The position numbers were made by a program, and so were the translations under genes. A DNA stretch of 9,747 nucleotides, taken from positions 1-9,747 of the forward strand of contig WGBL01000072.1 in the NCBI GenBank assembly GCA_015494375.1, written 5' to 3'. Positions 6,032 through 9,747 of this stretch are shown piece after piece. How positions within the stretch are numbered: position 1 is the first letter of the stretch; every line of letters begins with the position of its first letter. The notes beneath the pieces are model-generated. The model saw only the letters and a list, made by a program, of their open reading frames with translations, was not told the origin of the DNA and did not search any database. The DNA comes from Hyphomicrobiales bacterium. Lineage in GTDB: Bacteria > Pseudomonadota > Alphaproteobacteria > Rhizobiales > S144-23.

Positions 6032-6847
6032 TCAGTAGCGCCTCAACCGGTAGCCGCCGGCAATGAAGCGCCGATCGGGCCCTTCGAAACCATGCCGAAA
6101 GACGCTGATGATGACGACATAGACATCGTCACCATCTGGCGGCCTGTAGCGCAGAATGTCGGAGATTGCATAGTTGAGGGGGCAGCCGCGGCTCTTTGGG
6201 ATGCGACCATCTTCATGGAGGAGTTGGCGGCGCCCGCCGCTCAGGCGGACCGAAAGGCGAAAGCCCTGGGTGGGCAGATCGGTATAGCGCGCGCAGTCGC
6301 CCGCACGAAGCGGATACTCCGAAAGCCGAAAAGTCGCGCCTGGCCCGGGCGGGTAGCGCTCATTGAGGGCAACTGTGACGGTGTGGGGGTCGGCGCTCAG
6401 CTCACTGACGGGATTAGAGGCCAGAAGGCGGCCGCGCGGCGCGATGCCGAGCCGGCGCAACATGGCCGCGGCGCGCGCCTTGGCGCGCCGGCGTGCCCGG
6501 CGGAGCGGTATGCTTTCATCGGTTATCCGGACGCGGAAGGGCGAGCCCCGCACCCAGCGGTTGCGCACCGTGTCGATGACATAGATGTTGGCATAGGGAA
6601 ACCCCGAGCCGTCTTCGATTCCGTACTCCTCAAAGGCGAAGTAGTCGCCGTCGCGTGAGAAGCCGAGGATTTGGCGCTCGGCCATGTCGCCGGCCCGCGC
6701 AGGCGCGGCCCACAGCGCCTCCACGGCCAGAACCAGAATGAGAAACCACCCAACAATAGGCCGGACGGTGGCGTGGGCGCTTTCTCCCATCGAGATGAAC
6801 ACGCGGGCGCGGGCGCTGTCTCCTGTCGCGGGGCGAATAGCGGGCAT
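6032..6847 (-). CDS. Secreted DUF2259-family protein
   Basis: A 271-residue protein matching my recollection of DUF2259 (predicted secreted, common in Hyphomicrobiales). The hallmark is AERQILGFSRDGDYFAFEEY at 56-75 followed by GSGFPYANIYVIDTVRNRWV (80-99). The frame is open further up to 7039, but that stretch is not protein-like. The ATG at 6847 follows TGGGAGA at about 6 nt. An internal ATG at 6790 (residue 20) would give a more ordinary signal peptide but lacks a ribosome site. The hydrophobic segment is at 31-48 and likely cleavage is after ARA at 52, so the mature protein is periplasmic or exported. Cys185 and Cys222 could form a disulfide. Residues 115-138 are very arginine/alanine rich. 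The biochemical function of the family is unknown to me. Confidence 0.8.
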   Translation of the reverse strand: MPAIRPATGDSARARVFISMGESAHATVRPIVGWFLILVLAVEALWAAPARAGDMAERQILGFSRDGDYFAFEEYGIEDGSGFPYANIYVIDTVRNRWVRGSPFRVRITDESIPLRRARRRAKARAAAMLRRLGIAPRGRLLASNPVSELSADPHTVTVALNERYPPGPGATFRLSEYPLRAGDCARYTDLPTQGFRLSVRLSGGRRQLLHEDGRIPKSRGCPLNYAISDILRYRPPDGDDVYVVIISVFRHGFEGPDRRFIAGGYRLRRY

Positions 6848-6926
6848 GTGTAATCTCCCATATGAGCAAAACAGGTTGCGCTTGCGGCCTTCCTCCCAAT
6901 TAGACAGCAAAGACGACCTGAACGGA

Positions 6927-6947
6927 AACTGAAGATCAACTGAAGAT
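6927..6947. repeat. Short tandem direct repeat upstream of the DUF2259 gene
   Basis: aactgaagatc (6927-6937) is followed directly by aactgaagat (6938-6947). It lies about 80-100 nt upstream of the DUF2259 start in the 188-bp gap after the membrane-protein gene. It may be a promoter-proximal site or a slippage product. Confidence 0.6.
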
Positions 6948-7035
6948 AAAGAACCGCGAGAAGCCCGGGAGCCGCGAGATGGCGGCTTAAGCCGCGCGGG
7001 TGCTGCTTTGGCACGCGAACGGCGGGCGGGCGTGC

Positions 7036-7545
7036 TCAACGCCTGAAGCAGGCGATGAAGAGGGCGCCGCCGGCCAACAACAAAAGGATATGCAACTCAA
7101 GCGCATTCAAGACGAACAATCGATAAGAGAAGGCGCCGTCATAGGCGCTCCAGAGCGGCTCAAATCTCAGGCCCACAAGGAGGCGTCGCTCAACATAGGA
7201 GTCGTCGATAAAAACAAGGTTGGTCAGGAGGATGCAGACCCCGCCCCAAATGATGAAAACGAGAAAAAGGGCCGCAAAGGCATAGATGAGGCGCACGATG
7301 AGCTCATGGTCGAGGACAAGCCGTTGCAGCCACCAGCCGGCGATTGCAGCGCCCGCCAGCGCCGCCGCAACGAGGCGCGCCGAATGCGGCCATGGGGCGC
7401 CACGGCTTTCGGGCATATCGAGCAGTGTCACGAGCACCATCCCCCATGCCGCAAGCGCCGTTGCCAAGAGGAGCGGCGTCAAGATCGCGAGCCAGCGGTC
7501 GAGATCGCCTCGGAGCCACTTTCTGCCACCCGGCCAACCGACCAT
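7036..7545 (-). CDS. Small membrane protein of unknown function, four predicted helices
   Basis: A 169-residue protein with no family that I recognise. Hydrophobic segments at about residues 19-42, 57-76, 83-113 and 143-166 suggest four transmembrane helices. The stretch between helices 3 and 4 (FIDDSYVERRLLVGLRFEPLWSAYDGAFSYR in part) is the only sizeable hydrophilic loop. Two TTG codons lie just upstream in frame (7557 and 7551), but the ATG at 7545 is placed 6 nt after GGAG (complement of 7552-7555) and is preferred. The stop codon lies 188 nt before the DUF2259 gene on the same strand. The two may be cotranscribed, but the gap is long. It is real coding sequence judging by the clean alternation of hydrophobic helices and the good ribosome site; its function is open. 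Confidence 0.7.
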   Translation of the reverse strand: MVGWPGGRKWLRGDLDRWLAILTPLLLATALAAWGMVLVTLLDMPESRGAPWPHSARLVAAALAGAAIAGWWLQRLVLDHELIVRLIYAFAALFLVFIIWGGVCILLTNLVFIDDSYVERRLLVGLRFEPLWSAYDGAFSYRLFVLNALELHILLLLAGGALFIACFRR

Positions 7546-7692
7546 CGCCAACTCCAATTCCGTCTACCAACGATGACGACAGCTCAACTTACTGCGAGCA
7601 AGCACACAGGCGACTTCGGGCCGTTCTTTGAAAGCGCCCTTTCCCAGCTGGGCCATTAGCGGCGTGTCGTTGCACCGGTCCACTGGGCAGCG

Positions 7693-8760
7693 TCAAGGGC
7701 TCAGGCCGAAACGCTGCCGATAGGATGGTGGATCGGGCCATTCGGCATCGCGCCCGCCCGCCTCATAGACACCGCGGGCAATGGCGCGGGCAAGCGTCTG
7801 TGCGGCCGCCTCGCCGATCAGCGCCAACTCCCGCACGGGATCGCTAAGCGCACGCACCCCCGTGGCCAGGGCAAAGACAATATCGCCATCGAGTGGCGTG
7901 TGGGCTGGCGCAATGGCGCGCGTGAGCCCCGTCTGCGCCATCACGGCCAGCCGGTGCGCCCGGCGCTTGTCGAGACGGGCGTTGGTGGCAACGACCCCAA
8001 GCGTGGTGTTGGCGCCCGCACCGCCCTTGAGAACGGGCCGCCGGCGGGCGTCAGCATGCGTCACGGGCCAGCCGCGGCCGCCGAACTCGCCCCCGCGCTC
8101 ATAGGGCGCGGCCCAGAAACAGGGCGTGCCCGGAATTGTTGCGCAGCCTGCGGGGTTGGCGACAGCCAGCGCGCCGACGACAAGCCCGTCATCGAGCACC
8201 AGTGAAGCACTGCCGAGGCCCCCTTTGAGTAATGCCGTCGTGGCGCCGGTGCCGACGCCGACGCTGCCGAGTGCAAACGCTTCCCCGCCCGAGCCTGAAA
8301 GCGCCGCCCGCGTCGCCTTCTGCGCCAACGCCTCATAGGGCGGGCTCGCGCCCCAGTCCTTGTCGCCGCCATTGGCGAGATCGAAGAGGATCGCCTGGGG
8401 GACAATGGGCACCCGCGTGCCGGCAATCGCAAAGCCCACGCCGCGCTCGCGCAAGACGCTTTGCACGCCCGTTGCCGCCCCGAGCCCCAGCGCCGAGCCG
8501 CCCGAAAACACGATCCCGTGGACATGATCGAGCGTCGCCGCCAGCCCGAGCACATCGCTCTCGCGGGTTCCCGGGCCGCCGCCGCGGATGTCGGCAGCCG
8601 CGACCACGGGGGCATCGGCGAGGATGACCGTCACGCCCGAGCGCAGCCGCGCGTTATCGGCATGGGCGACCTTGATGCCGCCCACGTCGCTCAGAAGGTT
8701 GCGCGGCCCCGGCGCGCCCCAATCCGGTCCGCTTTCCTGCTTAGCGTTGTTGTCAACCAT
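7693..8760 (-). CDS. P1-family N-terminal-nucleophile aminopeptidase/amidase (DmpA/NylC type)
   Basis: A 355-residue precursor of the P1 (S58) family, which includes the DmpA aminopeptidase and the nylon-oligomer hydrolase NylC. These enzymes self-cleave to two chains; the new N-terminal residue is the nucleophile. Here the site is GAGANTTLGVVATNA at 247-261, so cleavage is expected between Asn251 and Thr252, the Asn/Thr arrangement known for NylC rather than the Gly/Ser of DmpA. TPLDGDIVFALATG (288-301) carries Asp291 and Asp293, at the +39 and +41 offsets from Thr that I recall for NylC Asp306 and Asp308. Other family blocks are DIRGGGPGTRESD (58-70) and HGIVFSGGSALGLGAATGV (81-99). The ATG at 8760 follows GAGGAGGG; upstream in-frame residues are not conserved-looking. 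No signal peptide is seen. The natural substrate cannot be told from sequence. Confidence 0.92.
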   Translation of the reverse strand: MVDNNAKQESGPDWGAPGPRNLLSDVGGIKVAHADNARLRSGVTVILADAPVVAAADIRGGGPGTRESDVLGLAATLDHVHGIVFSGGSALGLGAATGVQSVLRERGVGFAIAGTRVPIVPQAILFDLANGGDKDWGASPPYEALAQKATRAALSGSGGEAFALGSVGVGTGATTALLKGGLGSASLVLDDGLVVGALAVANPAGCATIPGTPCFWAAPYERGGEFGGRGWPVTHADARRRPVLKGGAGANTTLGVVATNARLDKRRAHRLAVMAQTGLTRAIAPAHTPLDGDIVFALATGVRALSDPVRELALIGEAAAQTLARAIARGVYEAGGRDAEWPDPPSYRQRFGLSP

Positions 8761-8810
8761 GGGCCCTCCTCTGCCGGATGGCGCGGCTGTGGCTCGCTCC
8801 AGGCCAACAC

Positions 8811-8830
8811 TATCTGAACTTATCTGAACT
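8811..8830. repeat. Exact 10-bp tandem repeat
   Basis: tatctgaact occurs twice back to back (8811-8820 and 8821-8830), in the divergent space between the P1 hydrolase gene and the 67-aa gene. It is 51-70 nt upstream of the hydrolase start and could fall in its promoter. Confidence 0.85.
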
Positions 8831-8947
8831 AGGGCGCAAAGCGTAGGGGAGGAGATGCTGATTTTGGTTGCAGAGCGGCCCAAAGCGCTTAAAGCTTTTT
8901 GTGGTGACTTGCCAGCTCCATGGGCGGAAAGGGCCAGGAGATCAACG

Positions 8948-9151
8948 ATGACACTCGACGAGTTGCAAGCCGAAATCTCCTTCCTGTTGAAGGAGATGGA
9001 GAGCCAGCCCGAGGACAGGCGCGAGCTCTATGCGCGCATCCATCAAAAGCTCAACGAGTTTCGCGCCCTGGGGCTGCCCTTGCCCGACGATTTGGCGCGC
9101 GTCGAGCGCGAGCTGCGCGATGAGTTTTGCGCCGAGTCGCAAGGGCGCTGA
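8948..9151 (+). CDS. Small conserved helical protein, 67 aa, function unknown
   Basis: A 67-residue, acidic, strongly helical protein with heptad-like spacing, including MTLDELQAEISFLLKEMESQ and ELYARIHQKLNEFRALGLPL, then a second helix DDLARVERELRDEF. It resembles short hypothetical proteins common in Hyphomicrobiales, by recollection only. The frame begins earlier at 8855, but that ATG abuts a GGAGGAG without spacing and the extra 31 residues are not helical or similar in style. The ATG at 8948 follows AGGAG (8936-8940) at 7 nt and is preferred. The single Cys61 is near the C-terminus. It is transcribed away from the hydrolase gene. No role can be assigned. Confidence 0.75.
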   Translation: MTLDELQAEISFLLKEMESQPEDRRELYARIHQKLNEFRALGLPLPDDLARVERELRDEFCAESQGR

Positions 9152-9266
9152 GCGGCACTCCGTCGAGGGGTAGCAGCAGCCGGTCGGCCCCCCAGGCGCT
9201 GACTGCTCGGGCGCATGGCCGAGCGGTGGCGGTCCTTGCTCACCGGGGCAAACGCCAGTGTGATAT

Positions 9267-9309
9267 TGCCGGAGGCACCGCCACACCGTCGTGCACTCCG
9301 GCGGATGGC
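9267..9309 (+). repeat. Diverged 43-bp repeat, copy A
   Basis: This segment, starting tgccgga and ending ccggcggatggc, resembles 9658-9700 in the same orientation. The two start and end alike (tgccgga, accgcc, tcgt, gcac, ccggcggatggc), with small gaps and substitutions between. They may be members of a dispersed intergenic repeat family. Confidence 0.45.
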
Positions 9310-9312
9310 CGG

Positions 9313-9347
9313 TCAGAAGCCGGAAGCCGGAAACCAAAAACCAGAAG
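9313..9347. repeat. Heptamer tandem repeat, five units
   Basis: Five 7-bp units in a row: TCAGAAG, CCGGAAG, CCGGAAA, CCAAAAA, CCAGAAG, consensus CCRGAAR. On the other strand this reads YTTYYGG. Degenerate heptamer arrays of this kind occur between genes in several bacterial groups; no function can be inferred here. Confidence 0.8.
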
Positions 9348-9418
9348 GGGGATGGGGCGCTCGGCGTTGTCGTCCCCGAAATCCCGCGGCCGCAACGGGC
9401 GCCATCTTGCACTGTCCC

Positions 9419-9453
9419 TAATCCGTGGGATTATCGGGGACCCATAACCCCGA
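9419..9453. other. Two consecutive small hairpins
   Basis: TAATCC-GTG-GGATTA (9419-9433) is followed at once by TCGGGG and CCCCGA (9434-9439 and 9448-9453, 8-nt loop). Both stems are perfect 6-bp pairs. There is no T-run, so this is not a standard terminator. It could belong to a small structured RNA or a protein-binding site. Confidence 0.4.
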
Positions 9454-9514
9454 ACATTGCCGAGGTACGGTGTTCATGGGCCCCTGTCTGTCGCGAATGT
9501 GCATAATGGGAGGT

Positions 9515-9579
9515 GGGGGCAGGAGACCGTTAGGCCCCACGTCGCAAGAGCCGCTTATCCAGCAAGGATCCCTGCCCCC
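9515..9579. other. Perfect 9-bp inverted repeat with 47-nt spacer
   Basis: GGGGGCAGG (9515-9523) and CCTGCCCCC (9571-9579) are perfect inverted arms. A competing pair, TATCCAG near 9556-9562 and CTGGATA near 9579-9586, overlaps the right arm. Both cannot form at once. No function can be assigned. Confidence 0.4.
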
Positions 9580-9657
9580 TGGATAGAAATGCGGATGGAC
9601 GGCGTGCTTGCCGGAAGCAACATTGGCCCCATTTCTTCCGGGGCGACAACGTAGCGC

Positions 9658-9700
9658 TGCCGGAACCGCCCTCCGCTCGTCACGCACCCCGGCGGATGGC
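9658..9700 (+). repeat. Diverged 43-bp repeat, copy B
   Basis: Second copy of the element at 9267-9309, same orientation, about 390 bp apart, sharing the exact 12-bp end ccggcggatggc and the start tgccgga. The right part continues into GC-rich sequence without a gene. Confidence 0.45.
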
Positions 9701-9747
9701 AGGGGGCGGTCGGGTTTTCCAACCCTAATCGCAACGGCCATGCCGGG

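Larger units (their letters stand above)
9152..9747. other. Intergenic region at the right edge, no convincing gene
   Basis: Open frames in this 596-bp stretch are low in protein character: many Arg, Pro, Gly and Cys residues, no ribosome site, no family recognised. It contains a heptamer array, small hairpins, an inverted repeat and a diverged repeat pair, all listed separately. No tRNA or known structured RNA was recognised. A gene beyond the right edge could start later. Confidence 0.55.

Noticed and set aside
6848..7039. TTG-start extension of the DUF2259 gene overlapping the upstream gene by TTGA
   Set aside because: The added 64 residues are arginine/serine/proline rich and not protein-like; the ATG at 6847 has a ribosome site at the right distance.
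8942..9412. 156-aa minus-strand frame opposite the 67-aa gene
   Set aside because: Part is antisense to the better-supported 67-aa gene and the rest is translated heptamer repeat; no ribosome site or family.
9418..9741. 107-aa minus-strand frame at the right edge
   Set aside because: No family or ribosome site recognised, composition typical of chance frames in GC-rich DNA, and it covers several inverted repeats.

Overview
The window is GC-rich bacterial DNA. It looks like a chromosomal segment of an alphaproteobacterium, probably of the Hyphomicrobiales (Rhizobiales) type. The basis is the alphaproteobacterial style of the Sox proteins, PurB and the DUF2259 protein, plus a short conserved helical protein of a kind I associate with that order. 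No phage, transposase, CRISPR array, rRNA or tRNA was recognised.

Left part (1-2047, minus strand): thiosulfate-oxidation genes in the order soxY-soxZ-soxX-soxA. SoxA runs off the left edge. SoxYZ is the periplasmic carrier that holds the sulfur substrate on a C-terminal cysteine. SoxXA is the c-type cytochrome pair that couples thiosulfate onto that cysteine. soxB, soxCD and any sox regulator are not in the window. A 190-bp gap between soxZ and soxX holds two small tandem duplications and a hairpin.

Middle (2048-3035): an unusually long divergent intergenic region of about 1 kb with several unrelated short tandem repeats, including five copies of a 17-bp unit. To its right, on the plus strand, is a complete Tat-exported flavocytochrome c sulfide dehydrogenase flavoprotein (fccB/soxF, 3036-4313). 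No cytochrome partner gene lies beside it. The region therefore pairs thiosulfate oxidation with sulfide oxidation in the periplasm.

Right part (4539-8760, minus strand): purB (adenylosuccinate lyase), a secreted DUF2259 protein, a small four-helix membrane protein of unknown function, and an N-terminal-nucleophile hydrolase of the P1/DmpA/NylC family. The fccB and purB genes converge on a short spacer with a candidate terminator and a long inverted repeat that begins in the purB stop codon. A 67-aa helical protein lies at 8948-9151 on the plus strand. The last 600 bp have no convincing gene but contain a heptamer array, small hairpins and a diverged 43-bp repeat pair.

I see no clearly new biological system. 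The most distinctive signals are the repeat-filled sox/fccB divergent region, the fccB gene without a local cytochrome partner, the NylC-like hydrolase, and the recurrence of short, mutually unrelated tandem duplications confined to the intergenic spaces.
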